Positions 16,613-25,530 of a DNA stretch of 64,000 bases are shown here, piece by piece. The DNA comes from an uncultured Bacillota bacterium (GTDB lineage Bacteria > Bacillota > Clostridia > Peptostreptococcales > Anaerovoracaceae). The notes under the pieces are model-generated. The model worked only from the letters and a program-made list of their open reading frames with translations, was not told the DNA's origin and did not search any database. A program made the position numbers and the translations under genes. The number at the start of each line of letters is the position of its first letter. Within the stretch, counting starts at the first letter, position 1. Where the stretch lies: positions 62,001-126,000 of the forward strand of contig CAKMKG010000014.1 in assembly GCA_927441425.1 (NCBI GenBank), written 5' to 3'.

Positions 16613-18121
16613 ATGATTTTGGAAGTCAAAGGAGTAAGAAAGTGTTTCGGGGGAGTGGTAGCCCTTTCAGATGGGAATCTGGTCTGTCGATTAGGGAAAA
16701 TAACCGGTCTCCTTGGAGCGAATGGTTCGGGCAAAAGCACCATTTCCAAAATAATTACCGGTGTTTATAATGCCGACTGCGGTGAAATAAATTATAACGG
16801 GCAGTGTGTAAAGTATAAAAATCCCAATGAAGCCAGACTAGATGGTATCGCCATGGTATTCCAGAACTTAAGCCTGATACCGGATTTAACAGTGTGGCAG
16901 AACATTGTCCTCGGCGCAGAGCAGAAAAAAGGAATTGGATTGGATAATAAGTCTGCAAAGGAGATTTCTGAGAAGATCATAAACAAGCTACATCCGGGAC
17001 TTGATATCAACAAGAAGGTGAATCAGCTGAATCCGGGGGAAATGCAAATCGTGGAAATCGCAAAGGCGATCTCTGCCGAACCCAGACTGCTTATCCTTGA
17101 TGAACCAACAGCTGCCTTGGAGCAGGCGCAAGTAAAAAACCTTTTTCAGTACATGAGGGAGCTTGCTAATCAAGGGGTTTCTATGATTTTTACATCTCAT
17201 AGAATGTGGGAAGTAATGGAGATCTGCGACGATGTAATTATATTCAGAAATGGAGAAAACGTAGCAAGCATCGATTTTGCTGAAGAAGGGAAGGACGCTG
17301 ATAAAATTATCAGCTACATAACAGGAGATGCAAAGAAGAGCGAATGTGAAATAGTGGACCGGGAGATTTCCGGGGAAGCTGTCTTAAGTATAAAGGGAAT
17401 GAATTACGGGAAGCATCTGAGAGATATTTCATTTGAACTGAAAAAAGGTGAAGTGTTAGGAATCGGAGGCCTCGCAGGACAGGGTCAGAATGAACTTCTT
17501 CTGGCACTTGCGGGAGCGTATCCGGATATGAAATGTGAAGCTGAAATCAACGGAAGGAAAATAAAGCTTACAAAGCCGGTGAATGCTGTAAGAAACAGTA
17601 TTCTGCTTGTACCAGGGGATAGGCAGCTTGAGGGTTTATTCCTAAAGGACTCTGTTTATAAAAATACAATATTCCCCAAACTGGCTTTAAAGCGCCAGCC
17701 TCTTTTTATCCCTTCCAAAAAATATAGAATGGAATGTGAGAACATCGTAAAGACACTTTCTATTAAAACACATACGATTGATACCCCTGTGGGAACCCTT
17801 TCGGGGGGGAACCAGCAGAAGGTTGTTGTTGGGAAGTGGCTTTCTTTTGATATCAATGTTTTGCTCCTTGCCGACCCGGCAAAGGGGGTAGATATTGGCG
17901 CGAAACGGGACTTATATCAATATATTGTCGATATGGTAAAGGAAAAGAATACAAGTGTAATACTATACGCAAGTGATTGTGAAGAACTGATCCAATATTG
18001 CGACAGGGTTCTTATCATGTATGAAGGACAGATTGTGGATAGCCTTGAAGGATGTAACATCAATGAGGATGAGATTATTTCAGCCTCAATGTGTGTCAAG
18101 CGGACAATGGAGGTGGGCTAG
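16613..18121 (+). CDS. Sugar ABC transporter ATP-binding protein (RbsA-like, two ATPase domains)
   Basis: This 502-residue tandem ATPase has an N-terminal half with Walker A GANGSGKST, a degenerate signature LNPGEMQ and Walker B LLILDEP. The C-terminal half has the RbsA-type degenerate P-loop GIGGLAGQGQNE, signature LSGGNQQK and a Walker B-like LLLADPAKG, where most family members read DEPTRG. The start at 16613 has GGGTGG seven bases upstream. An ATG at 16598 has only a weak site. It energises the two permeases that follow. The altered Walker B of the second half (ADPAKG) is worth noting, since that half is normally the less active one. Confidence 0.9.
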   Translation: MILEVKGVRKCFGGVVALSDGNLVCRLGKITGLLGANGSGKSTISKIITGVYNADCGEINYNGQCVKYKNPNEARLDGIAMVFQNLSLIPDLTVWQNIVLGAEQKKGIGLDNKSAKEISEKIINKLHPGLDINKKVNQLNPGEMQIVEIAKAISAEPRLLILDEPTAALEQAQVKNLFQYMRELANQGVSMIFTSHRMWEVMEICDDVIIFRNGENVASIDFAEEGKDADKIISYITGDAKKSECEIVDREISGEAVLSIKGMNYGKHLRDISFELKKGEVLGIGGLAGQGQNELLLALAGAYPDMKCEAEINGRKIKLTKPVNAVRNSILLVPGDRQLEGLFLKDSVYKNTIFPKLALKRQPLFIPSKKYRMECENIVKTLSIKTHTIDTPVGTLSGGNQQKVVVGKWLSFDINVLLLADPAKGVDIGAKRDLYQYIVDMVKEKNTSVILYASDCEELIQYCDRVLIMYEGQIVDSLEGCNINEDEIISASMCVKRTMEVG

Positions 18122-19162
18122 ATGAGTAAAATTACAAATGTTTCAATTGATTCAATTGGTTCAAGCATGAAGAAGATTGGTTTAAAGCAAGAAGTTTCAA
18201 GTATTATGATCCTATTGGTAATGTTTACGATTACCGCAATCCTTCAGGATAATTTTTTTGAACCCAACTCAGTTGTAAGGAATATCAATGCGTTCGCACC
18301 ACTGATTCTGCTTGCAATGGGGCAGGCGGTGGTAATCATATCCGGAGGTCTCGATCTCTCTGCAGGTGCGGCGCTTTCGCTTCTTACTTGTGTTCTGACT
18401 TATGTTATGAAGCAGGATGATCCGATTACAGGTGTTTATGCCATAGTCATCGCCTTTGCGGTTGCCGTACTCATTGGTGTAATCAATGGAATCGGAATCG
18501 GATATCTAAGGATTCCGCCGGTGATTCTAACCTTTGCAACCTCATACATATGGCTTGGCGCAGCGCTGTTTATCAGACCGACTCCGGGTGGAGAAACTGT
18601 AAAATGGTTTAAGGTATTCTATGATACCAAGTCAGCAGAGGGAGTTCCTGCGTTTGTCAAGGCCATCGGTTCGGTTTTTCAGCCTGCGCTGGTACTGGTG
18701 CTCGTTGGCTGCCTGATCTGGTATGTCATTAGCAAGACCAAGATCGGAAGATATATTTACGCCGTCGGTAGCAGCAATGACAGTGCATACGCTACAGGAA
18801 TCAACACAGCTAAGGTTCAGATGATGGCCTGTATCATTAATTCCGTCTTCATTTTTCTGGCAGCATTGTTCTTTGTTGGGCAGAATCAATCAGGAGATGC
18901 AAGAATGGGAGATCCCATGACCTTAAAAGCCATCGCTGCCGTTGTTGTTGGAGGGATTGCTCTGACCGGAGGCCGAGGAAGCGTTTATCTGGCCATCGTC
19001 GGCGCTTTAATTTTAAGCTTTGTGAATAAGATCATATTTTTTGCAGATATACCAAATGCATATCAAACCCTAGTCAGTGGGCTGATCATCATTGTTGCCA
19101 TCGCAGGTTCCGTGGCCTATTCTTATATCAATAAAAAAGCTGTAGGAAAGGAGAGCAAGTAG
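18122..19162 (+). CDS. Sugar ABC transporter permease (RbsC-like), first of two
   Basis: This 346-residue permease of the RbsC/XylH family has about nine hydrophobic segments. Family motifs include GGLDLSAGAALSL near the middle and GDARMGDPMTLKAIAAVVVGGIALTGG before the last segments, with the coupling loop SNDSAYATGINTAKVQ. The ATG follows the ATPase stop directly (TAGATG), so translation is coupled. With the second permease it should form a heterodimer; Rbs systems usually use one gene twice. Confidence 0.92.
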   Translation: MSKITNVSIDSIGSSMKKIGLKQEVSSIMILLVMFTITAILQDNFFEPNSVVRNINAFAPLILLAMGQAVVIISGGLDLSAGAALSLLTCVLTYVMKQDDPITGVYAIVIAFAVAVLIGVINGIGIGYLRIPPVILTFATSYIWLGAALFIRPTPGGETVKWFKVFYDTKSAEGVPAFVKAIGSVFQPALVLVLVGCLIWYVISKTKIGRYIYAVGSSNDSAYATGINTAKVQMMACIINSVFIFLAALFFVGQNQSGDARMGDPMTLKAIAAVVVGGIALTGGRGSVYLAIVGALILSFVNKIIFFADIPNAYQTLVSGLIIIVAIAGSVAYSYINKKAVGKESK

Positions 19163-19163
19163 C

Positions 19164-20165
19164 ATGGATACCATGAAGAATTTAAATGACATGAGTATTG
19201 CGCAGAAGGGTTCTCTCAGCGTAATGATCGATAAACACAAGAAAACCATTGTTGCTTTCCTTCTGATTATATTCTTGTTTATTCTTGGAGAGGTCATCGT
19301 ATCAGACTTTTTAAGTGTAGGGCAAGTTCTTTTGACAATCAAGCTGTCTTCTTTTATTGCATTGTTTGCACTATGCCAGATGATCGTCATCGCTGCAGGA
19401 GGTGGGGGGCTTGACTTGTCTGTAGGCTTTACCGCCACATTGACCGCGATTTTGACTGCTGTCATCATGGATGGTAAGAATGAAAACCTGTTGCTTGCCA
19501 TACTAGTAGCCTTGGCGATCGGAGCAGCAGTTGGCCTCGCAAACGGAACGCTGGTTTCCTATGTAAAGCTTCCACCGCTGGTTGTTACAATGGCCATGGC
19601 AAGTATCATACAAGGGATCATCAACGTATATACGGCAGGAAAGAGTATTACGGGTAAGCCGGCACCGATTCTGCAAACCCTGGCGGCACAATCAACAGGG
19701 GTCTTTCCCAACATTCTGTTTGTATTGATTTTTATGGCTGTGGTCGTTATGATCATTCTGAATAAAACAAGATGGGGGTTAAAGCTCTTTGGGGTTGGCA
19801 CCAATGAAACAAATGCATACCTGAGTGGCGTAGATGTAAAGACGGTAAGAATGGTTGCCTTTGTCATAAGCGGAGCAGTAGCAGGCCTGATCGGACTCCT
19901 GCTGATCGGAAACATGGGTACAGCCTTTAAAGATATGGGATCAAGCTATGTAATGCCTAGCATAGCGGCAGTGGTCGTTGGAGGAGTATCCCTTGCAGGT
20001 GGGGAAGGGAACTATTTTAGGGTGATTCTAGGTTCTATCTTCCTTCAGACACTGACGAATCTACTTGTTGCTCTGGGCTGGGGAGATGCAGGAAAATGGC
20101 TGGGATTTGGTATCGTACTGTTCGTATTACTGATTGCCTATGTGAGTGACAGACGCAAACGGTAA
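19164..20165 (+). CDS. Sugar ABC transporter permease (RbsC-like), second of two
   Basis: This 333-residue permease of the same family as its upstream neighbour has GGGLDLSVGFTATLTA, a coupling loop GTNETNAYLSGVDVKTV and MPSIAAVVVGGVSLAGGEGNY. It begins one base after the preceding stop, with AGGAGAG upstream. Two different RbsC-type permeases with one RbsA-type ATPase is a known minority arrangement in Firmicutes, seen also in AI-2/Lsr-type transporters. Confidence 0.92.
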   Translation: MDTMKNLNDMSIAQKGSLSVMIDKHKKTIVAFLLIIFLFILGEVIVSDFLSVGQVLLTIKLSSFIALFALCQMIVIAAGGGGLDLSVGFTATLTAILTAVIMDGKNENLLLAILVALAIGAAVGLANGTLVSYVKLPPLVVTMAMASIIQGIINVYTAGKSITGKPAPILQTLAAQSTGVFPNILFVLIFMAVVVMIILNKTRWGLKLFGVGTNETNAYLSGVDVKTVRMVAFVISGAVAGLIGLLLIGNMGTAFKDMGSSYVMPSIAAVVVGGVSLAGGEGNYFRVILGSIFLQTLTNLLVALGWGDAGKWLGFGIVLFVLLIAYVSDRRKR

Positions 20166-20180
20166 ATGAGGGAGTATCGC

Positions 20181-20849
20181 ATGGTAGCGGAAACAACGAA
20201 AAAGAAACTGAAAAAGCCCAGAGTATTTCGGGATGAAGTATGCGAGTACATAAAAGAATTAATCCTTTCGGGGGAGCTCAAACCGGGAGACCGTATCGTA
20301 GAAACACGTTGCGCGAAGGAACTCGGCGTATCGCAGGCACCTGTAAGAGAAGCAATCCGAGAGCTTGAACTGATAGGACTTGTAGAAAACATACCGTTTC
20401 AGGGAAGTTATGTGAAAGAGCATACCATCAAGGATGTGAAGGATTCCTATAAAGTGCGAATCAGTCTAGAAATTTTGGGAATGAAGTATGCGATAGAAAG
20501 TATCACAGAGGAGCAACTCAAGGAACTATATGACGTCATGAAGGATATGGAGACAGCTGCGGAAAATCTTGAGTTCGATTTATACATAAAGTATGATACA
20601 CTGTTTCATCAGAAGATCATTGAAGTGTCTCAGAACATGCTGCTGCTTCGGCTGTGGAACCAATGCCATGTAAGAGAGTGGACGCATATCTCGACGAAAA
20701 AGCTTTCTGACAGGAGTCTTGCAAATTTAGCTACCCGACATGAGGCGATCTATGATGCGCTTGCAGAGCGGAATGAAAGCAAAGCATTACAGGCGGTAAG
20801 TTCTCATTTTGAAGAGTTGATTGTGGCGCTGGAAGCAAAACAGAATTAG
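20181..20849 (+). CDS. GntR family transcriptional regulator, FCD subfamily
   Basis: This 222-residue regulator has a winged helix (LSGELKPGDRIVETRCAKEL, then SQAPVREAIRELE) and an FCD effector domain with histidines in LFHQKIIE, ATRHEAIYD and SSHFEELI. It is clearly paralogous to the regulator at 4536-5198, with long identical blocks in the DNA-binding part and matching FCD spacing. The start at 20181 has GGGAG six bases upstream. An earlier ATG at 20166 lacks a site. As the last gene of the transporter operon it may bind the twin ATAATCGATTAT palindromes at the operon promoter (inference). Confidence 0.9.
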   Translation: MVAETTKKKLKKPRVFRDEVCEYIKELILSGELKPGDRIVETRCAKELGVSQAPVREAIRELELIGLVENIPFQGSYVKEHTIKDVKDSYKVRISLEILGMKYAIESITEEQLKELYDVMKDMETAAENLEFDLYIKYDTLFHQKIIEVSQNMLLLRLWNQCHVREWTHISTKKLSDRSLANLATRHEAIYDALAERNESKALQAVSSHFEELIVALEAKQN

Positions 20850-20865
20850 AATTGAAAAATTAATG

Positions 20866-20899
20866 GGCCGTTTCAAAATCGAAGCGGCCTTTTTGTTTT
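20866..20899 (+). terminator. Rho-independent terminator of the sugar-transporter operon
   Basis: GGCCGTTTC pairs with GAAGCGGCC (one G-U pair) around a six-base loop and is followed by TTTTTGTTTT. It lies 16 bp after the GntR/FCD stop. Confidence 0.85.
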
Positions 20900-20900
20900 G

Positions 20901-21038
20901 CGCCGCGCCGTGGGTATTCTTCCGAAAACAGCCTCCTTTAAGATGCTTCGCATCAAGTCGGTATTAGGTTTCACGGTTTTCTAAAGAAACCACTTTTTTC
21001 AGTCAGTAGTAATTTGTAAGAACACCCACGGCGCGGCG
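20901..21038. repeat. Palindromic intergenic repeat, copy 2
   Basis: The outer arms CGCCGCGCCGTGGGT (20901-20915) and ACCCACGGCGCGGCG (21024-21038) are a perfect 15-bp inverted repeat. The core is in the opposite orientation to copy 1: on the - strand it reads GAAAACCGTGAAACC and then a hairpin around GATGCGAAGCATC. It closely resembles the core of copy 4. The right arm ends 8 bp from the oraE stop codon. Confidence 0.8.
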
Positions 21039-21046
21039 ACTAAATA

Positions 21047-23257
21047 CTATTTGCGCATTTCTCTGCGTCGTTCCACAAGGAATGTTGCCACATCGATCCC
21101 GTGGCTGTTTCTTCCGAATCCAGCATCGACACCAGTCTTGGCAGCTTCTTCAGGAATAACCTGGGTTCCGCCGGCTACAATAATGACATTATCACGGATT
21201 CCTTTTTCTACTGCAAGATCATTGATTCTCTTCATGTTCTTATAGTGGATATTGTCGTGACTGATGATGGTTGACGCCAGGATTGCGTCGGCCTTCAGCT
21301 CCACCGCCGCATCGACCAGCTTTTCAACCGGCACGGAGGTTCCGAGGTAGTGTACTTCGATGCCAAACCGTTCAATTCCCCCATGCTTAATATCGATGAT
21401 TTCCCGCAATCCTACGGAGTGTTCATCTTCTCCAACTGTTCCGCAGACGATTTTCATCGGATGCTTTTCTATATCTTCTCTGATTTCATCTTCGCTTAAC
21501 AGAATAGGCTCCGGTGGAATGACAAGCGTACTCAGGTCGATGTCAAAGGCAACCTTACCCTTTAATTCGATTCTGGTTCCTTCTGCTTCCTGCATAACCT
21601 CTCTGTTGATAACTTCCGGATCCTGAAGGTTCAGCCTTTTGGCGATCTCAATCGCAACGACCTCAGCAACTCTTCTGTTGGTTGGAAGGAACATGTTCAT
21701 CATTACCGTACCATCTGCCAGCCACTCCATTTCCGGCTTGATCAGGTTGCTGTTTCTGTATTTTGCAGTTTCTGCCATGCGAACATTTACATTGTCCATT
21801 TCATCCAGCTCGTCGATATAAACGATTTTGTCCGGATCCTCGAAGGTACAACCACCGATGAGCACAGAGGGGCTTTCGGGATTCCCGCCGTACTGCGTAA
21901 CATTGTTGTATCCAAAGTGAGCAGTTACAGGAGCAAAGTAGTCTTCGTCCCGTTCATAAACATAGCCGTATCCGACTCCGCCTTCGGATTTTCTTGCGAT
22001 TCCATCTCCATTTCTTTCCGGATACTGTCCGGAGTCTACAAAGAATCCCTCTTCAACGGCTTTAAAATATCCGCCTGTCTCTACGATTTCCTCCATAAAC
22101 AGGCAGGCCCTTTCCTTGATCTCTCTTACTTTTTCTCTAAGGGGCCCGTCACTCTTCAGCTCGATCATTTCCATCAAACCGTCCATGCCTGTCAGCGTCT
22201 GCTTTGCGGTGTCGCAAGCTTCGATATTATAGATATGCCAAGGAACATTTCTTCCTTCATCCGGTGTGATTGTGGACTGGATGTCCGCACGGGTCAGCTT
22301 GGAAATCAGCATATTCAGAACATGGGTAACCGTTGCTTCTCTTGCGGAGGCTTCCATGTACTTGGTGTTCATTTGTGCTCTCATTCGGTACTTGTCGCAG
22401 ATGTCCCGAAGCGCAACCGCATAAGGCAAATCCATATACACACATGGAGCCGGCGGGGCGGTGGGGGGAACAGTGGACAAACAGATGTTGGAAGGCTTGA
22501 TGCCGACCTTTTCTGAAAACAGGGAGTTGATTGCATGCTGAACAATCAGTTCAGGCATTACTTTCCATGCCTGTCTTGCCGTTGCATTTGCATTGTGGGC
22601 TCCGTCGATCTGCGCGATGTCAGCCCAGGAAAGGATTTTCTTGGATTCGCAGGCATCTACGAAGGAACGGACCATATTAATATTTCTGTAAAGCACATTG
22701 TACTGAGGATCCTGGTGAGCCCCGTTGATTCCCTCTTCTGCAAACATAACCGCCACATCAGGTCCGGCAACTCCGGATACATAGGAGTGGTAGTTGATTG
22801 GTCTGCCAACTTCTTCCTCGATGAGATCAAGAGCTTTTCTCTGCGCCCTAACTTGTTTTCTGGTGATCGGTACCCCGCCGATTCCCTGTGGAGTTCCTTC
22901 AACAAGCCCATCCATATGTGACTGCCCTGCGGTTCGGATCACCATGATATGGTCTGCACCGTGCCAAGCCGCCATTCTCATACGTCTGATGTCATCTTCA
23001 AAACGACCGGAAGCAATTTCTGTTGTGATTACAGGCGTCGGCTGTGGATCAATTCCGTCAAAATATTTGGAAGAAGGAACTCCGATTCCGTTTTCCAAAG
23101 GCTTTGTCCCATCGTGATATTCAAAGGGACCCATATGCAGCTTGGGCTCCGGTGTTCTCCAGGTCCAGCCTCTTCTTTTCGGTCTATACTTGTCGAGGTC
23201 TTTTAAGATATTGTCGATATCCAATTTTTCATTGTGCTGTAGTTTCATATCGCTCAT
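21047..23257 (-). CDS. oraE: D-ornithine 4,5-aminomutase, large (AdoCbl/PLP) subunit
   Basis: This 736-residue catalytic subunit converts D-ornithine to 2,4-diaminopentanoate using adenosylcobalamin and PLP. An N-terminal TIM-barrel part is followed by a C-terminal Rossmann B12 domain. The B12 motif DxHxxG is DEHSVG with His613. Lys624, eleven residues later in DIKHGG, is the expected PLP-binding lysine, the same His-Lys spacing as in the Clostridium sticklandii enzyme. Further Rossmann motifs are HYLGTSVP and VIIVAGGTQVIP. CAAAGGAGGG precedes the ATG. It starts 1 bp after oraS, giving paired translation. Confidence 0.96.
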   Translation of the reverse strand: MSDMKLQHNEKLDIDNILKDLDKYRPKRRGWTWRTPEPKLHMGPFEYHDGTKPLENGIGVPSSKYFDGIDPQPTPVITTEIASGRFEDDIRRMRMAAWHGADHIMVIRTAGQSHMDGLVEGTPQGIGGVPITRKQVRAQRKALDLIEEEVGRPINYHSYVSGVAGPDVAVMFAEEGINGAHQDPQYNVLYRNINMVRSFVDACESKKILSWADIAQIDGAHNANATARQAWKVMPELIVQHAINSLFSEKVGIKPSNICLSTVPPTAPPAPCVYMDLPYAVALRDICDKYRMRAQMNTKYMEASAREATVTHVLNMLISKLTRADIQSTITPDEGRNVPWHIYNIEACDTAKQTLTGMDGLMEMIELKSDGPLREKVREIKERACLFMEEIVETGGYFKAVEEGFFVDSGQYPERNGDGIARKSEGGVGYGYVYERDEDYFAPVTAHFGYNNVTQYGGNPESPSVLIGGCTFEDPDKIVYIDELDEMDNVNVRMAETAKYRNSNLIKPEMEWLADGTVMMNMFLPTNRRVAEVVAIEIAKRLNLQDPEVINREVMQEAEGTRIELKGKVAFDIDLSTLVIPPEPILLSEDEIREDIEKHPMKIVCGTVGEDEHSVGLREIIDIKHGGIERFGIEVHYLGTSVPVEKLVDAAVELKADAILASTIISHDNIHYKNMKRINDLAVEKGIRDNVIIVAGGTQVIPEEAAKTGVDAGFGRNSHGIDVATFLVERRREMRK

Positions 23258-23258
23258 C

Positions 23259-23621
23259 TTATTTCCCTCCTTTGAATAAAGCTACTGCTTCATCCCAGCA
23301 TTTGCCCTGTGCCAGAAGTGTTCCCGCCTCTCGAACGGTCATATTTTTTGCATTTGCTAACTTATATACGACATGCCCTGCACCTTTTCCCATGAGACCT
23401 CGGTCCATGCAGCCATCAACGATGGGTTTTGTTTCCAGGGAAGAGATTCCCATTCTAAGTAATACGGACCGTTCGATGGAAGGCGTCGTATTCTTTTTTC
23501 CCAGTGCGAGAAGAGGGTCAACAACCTGCTCCGTTAACTTCCAGAATCTTTGATAGAGTTCTTCGTCGGTCAAATTTGCAATGTGTTTTCTTCTCTCCTG
23601 AAAATCATCTGCTCTTTTCAT
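23259..23621 (-). CDS. oraS: D-ornithine 4,5-aminomutase, small subunit
   Basis: This 120-residue partner of OraE starts MKRADDFQERR and contains WKLTEQVVDPLLALGKKNTTPS and RGLMGKGAGHVVYKLA, as in known OraS proteins of about 120 residues. The start is set at 23621, with a GAAAGGA site upstream. The frame is open as far as 23738, but that extension is encoded by the palindromic repeat and would add an unrelated 39 residues. It lies downstream of ortB and is separated from it by repeat copy 3. Confidence 0.94.
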   Translation of the reverse strand: MKRADDFQERRKHIANLTDEELYQRFWKLTEQVVDPLLALGKKNTTPSIERSVLLRMGISSLETKPIVDGCMDRGLMGKGAGHVVYKLANAKNMTVREAGTLLAQGKCWDEAVALFKGGK

Positions 23622-23678
23622 ACTTACTATCCTTTCCTCATTCACTTGATAACGAACTTTAAAATTGATCTCCCGAAT

Positions 23679-23776
23679 GCCGTGGCGTATATTCTCAAAG
23701 AAACCCGTGAAACCAATTACCGTCTTTATGCGAAGCATTGAAAGACGGCGGTTTTCGTGAGAATATACTGCCAGGC
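23679..23776. repeat. Palindromic intergenic repeat, copy 3
   Basis: The left arm contains GTATATTCTCA (23688-23698) and the right arm TGAGAATATAC, extended by GCCGTGGC and GCCAGGC. The core is GAAACCCGTGAAACC followed by the hairpin ACCGTCTTTATGC-GAA-GCAT...AAAGACGGCGGT. It sits inside the ornithine operon, 4 bp after the ortB stop and before oraS. Confidence 0.85.
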
Positions 23777-23780
23777 ATAA

Positions 23781-25181
23781 TTATATCGATTTTAAAGTTT
23801 CTATAACGAATTCCACGCTGGAATTTGTTTCTTCAGCAAGGAATTCGATATCCGCTTCTGTCGGTTTCACCTGATAGGTATTTACCGCTGTTTTAATCAA
23901 AGACCTTCTCATATGGACAAGATCCACGTCTCTGGCCTTAATCAGTGACGGATGGGACGGCAGGATGATGTTCTTTCCCGGAACCTCTTCCGCAGGATCT
24001 CCAAAGAAAATCTCAATGCCGTTATCCCTTGCAAAGGAAAGCTGAGGCTGGATATGTTTTCCAGCGCCAGTATATTCCGTTTCCGATACGATGATCGTCT
24101 GCTCCTGATCCATTTCCTGGGCCAGCGCGAAAGCTGCAGCCAGAGCGGTATTTCCTGCCGGACCCTTCTCCAGCCCTTCCAGTCTTGCCAGTACTTCCGT
24201 GATATAGAATACTTCACCCTGGGCGATGGTAACATACCGTTCCATGTATCGGAGTGGTCTTGCTGCTGATCTTGGCACGTCGGAACGATCGGGCCAGGAA
24301 GCAAACGGCATACCAAAGCCCGTATGACCAGTTGTAAAGGATTTTTTATTAAACTGCCCATCAGAAGCCATGTGCAAACCAGAAAGGTTAACACTTGCAG
24401 CGATCAGCCTGGTATTTGCTCCGGCCTTTGCAAGGCCCCTTGCAGTTCCGGTAAGGTTTCCCCCACCTGCATTGGTGCATACGACTGCGTCCGGATCTTT
24501 CCCGTATTTTTCCCTAAACTGCATGGAGATTTCATATCCGAGGGTTTCAACTCCCGCGATACCGAAAGGCGTATAAAGGGATGCGTTAAAATATCCTGTT
24601 TCTTCAAGCAGTAGCAGAAATTTATAAAATAACTCTGGACCTACGGAAAGCTGAACAACCTCCGCTCCCAAAGCTTCGCATTTTCTTGCCTTTTCTATAA
24701 TTTCAGGCTGTCCGACTCCTTTGGAGTCATAACATTCCTGAACAACAATACATTGTAGTCCGTTGATTGCAGCTTGTGATGCAACCGCTGCGCCATAGTT
24801 TCCGCTTGTTGCCGTTACAACACCTTTGAAGCCCAGTCTCTTTGCATGATACACGGAGTTGGCCGCTCTTCGTGCTTTGAAGCTTCCGGACGGATTACTC
24901 GCTTCATCCTTCATAAAGATTCTGGCACCTTTTCCTTCCGGTGCGCACTTCCGTGCAAGTGCAGTCAGATTTTTCAGCTCGAGAACCGGTGTATTTCCCA
25001 CACCCACACTGTACTGTATCTTCTGCATTTCCTCCAGAGAATACCCCGTTTCACGCATCATTTTTTCATAATCAAAAGCGATGGAGCCGCTTTCAAATTT
25101 TGAATAGTCGATTCCAACCGATTTCAGCATGATCTCGGCTTTTCTTGACATTACGGAATTATAGTCATTGGCTTTTATCAT
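23781..25181 (-). CDS. ortB: 2-amino-4-ketopentanoate thiolase, beta (PLP) subunit
   Basis: This 466-residue fold-type II PLP enzyme is related to threonine synthase. The PLP lysine lies in NPSGSFKARRA (about residue 103) and the phosphate loop probably in TNAGGGNLTG. With OrtA it thiolytically cleaves 2-amino-4-oxopentanoate with CoA to alanine and acetyl-CoA, the last step of ornithine oxidation. The start codon overlaps the ortA stop, consistent with a heterodimer made in equal amounts. The length fits the family. Confidence 0.94.
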   Translation of the reverse strand: MIKANDYNSVMSRKAEIMLKSVGIDYSKFESGSIAFDYEKMMRETGYSLEEMQKIQYSVGVGNTPVLELKNLTALARKCAPEGKGARIFMKDEASNPSGSFKARRAANSVYHAKRLGFKGVVTATSGNYGAAVASQAAINGLQCIVVQECYDSKGVGQPEIIEKARKCEALGAEVVQLSVGPELFYKFLLLLEETGYFNASLYTPFGIAGVETLGYEISMQFREKYGKDPDAVVCTNAGGGNLTGTARGLAKAGANTRLIAASVNLSGLHMASDGQFNKKSFTTGHTGFGMPFASWPDRSDVPRSAARPLRYMERYVTIAQGEVFYITEVLARLEGLEKGPAGNTALAAAFALAQEMDQEQTIIVSETEYTGAGKHIQPQLSFARDNGIEIFFGDPAEEVPGKNIILPSHPSLIKARDVDLVHMRRSLIKTAVNTYQVKPTEADIEFLAEETNSSVEFVIETLKSI

Positions 25182-25501
25182 TATTTTTCACCTCCGAATA
25201 CAATTTCCATCACCTGTTTGTCGATTGCAAGAAGCTCCGGTACGAACTTGCCGTAATCATGCTCGTAATAAGGATTCACTTCAATCAGTGTTCCACTTTC
25301 TTGCCTTCCGGTAACCGTTTCGATGGTTACATCGTCACCGATGTTGGCGTTTGCCTGCAGAAACCCCTTATCCCACATTTCAAGTGGCACCTTTTTCGTA
25401 TCCTCCGGTACCTGGGGCGCCCTCTCTGCAGGCTCCAATATTATTTTATGGATTCGCACCCATTCACCTTTTTTAATCATTTTCATCACACTTTCTTTCA
25501 T
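25181..25501 (-). CDS. ortA: 2-amino-4-ketopentanoate thiolase, alpha subunit
   Basis: This roughly 106-residue small subunit of the thiolase contains GEWVRIHKIILEPAERAPQ and ANANIGDDVTIETVTGR, as in known OrtA. It overlaps ortB by one base. The exact start is uncertain. The ATG at 25501 lacks a good site; ATGs at 25486 and 25480 have only a purine-rich GAAAGAAAG nearby. Repeat copy 4 ends its palindrome about 30 bp upstream, so translation may depend on RNA structure. Confidence 0.9.
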   Translation of the reverse strand: MKESVMKMIKKGEWVRIHKIILEPAERAPQVPEDTKKVPLEMWDKGFLQANANIGDDVTIETVTGRQESGTLIEVNPYYEHDYGKFVPELLAIDKQVMEIVFGGEK

Positions 25502-25530
25502 ATCGAGCTAAAATTGAAAATTGAGATTAA

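Noticed and set aside
21917-22516. 199-codon + strand frame
   Set aside because: It lies entirely antisense to oraE and has no domain, site or context.
23622-23738. N-terminal extension of oraS (frame open to 23738)
   Set aside because: The added residues are encoded by palindromic repeat copy 3. A good ribosome binding site precedes the conserved MKRADDF start.
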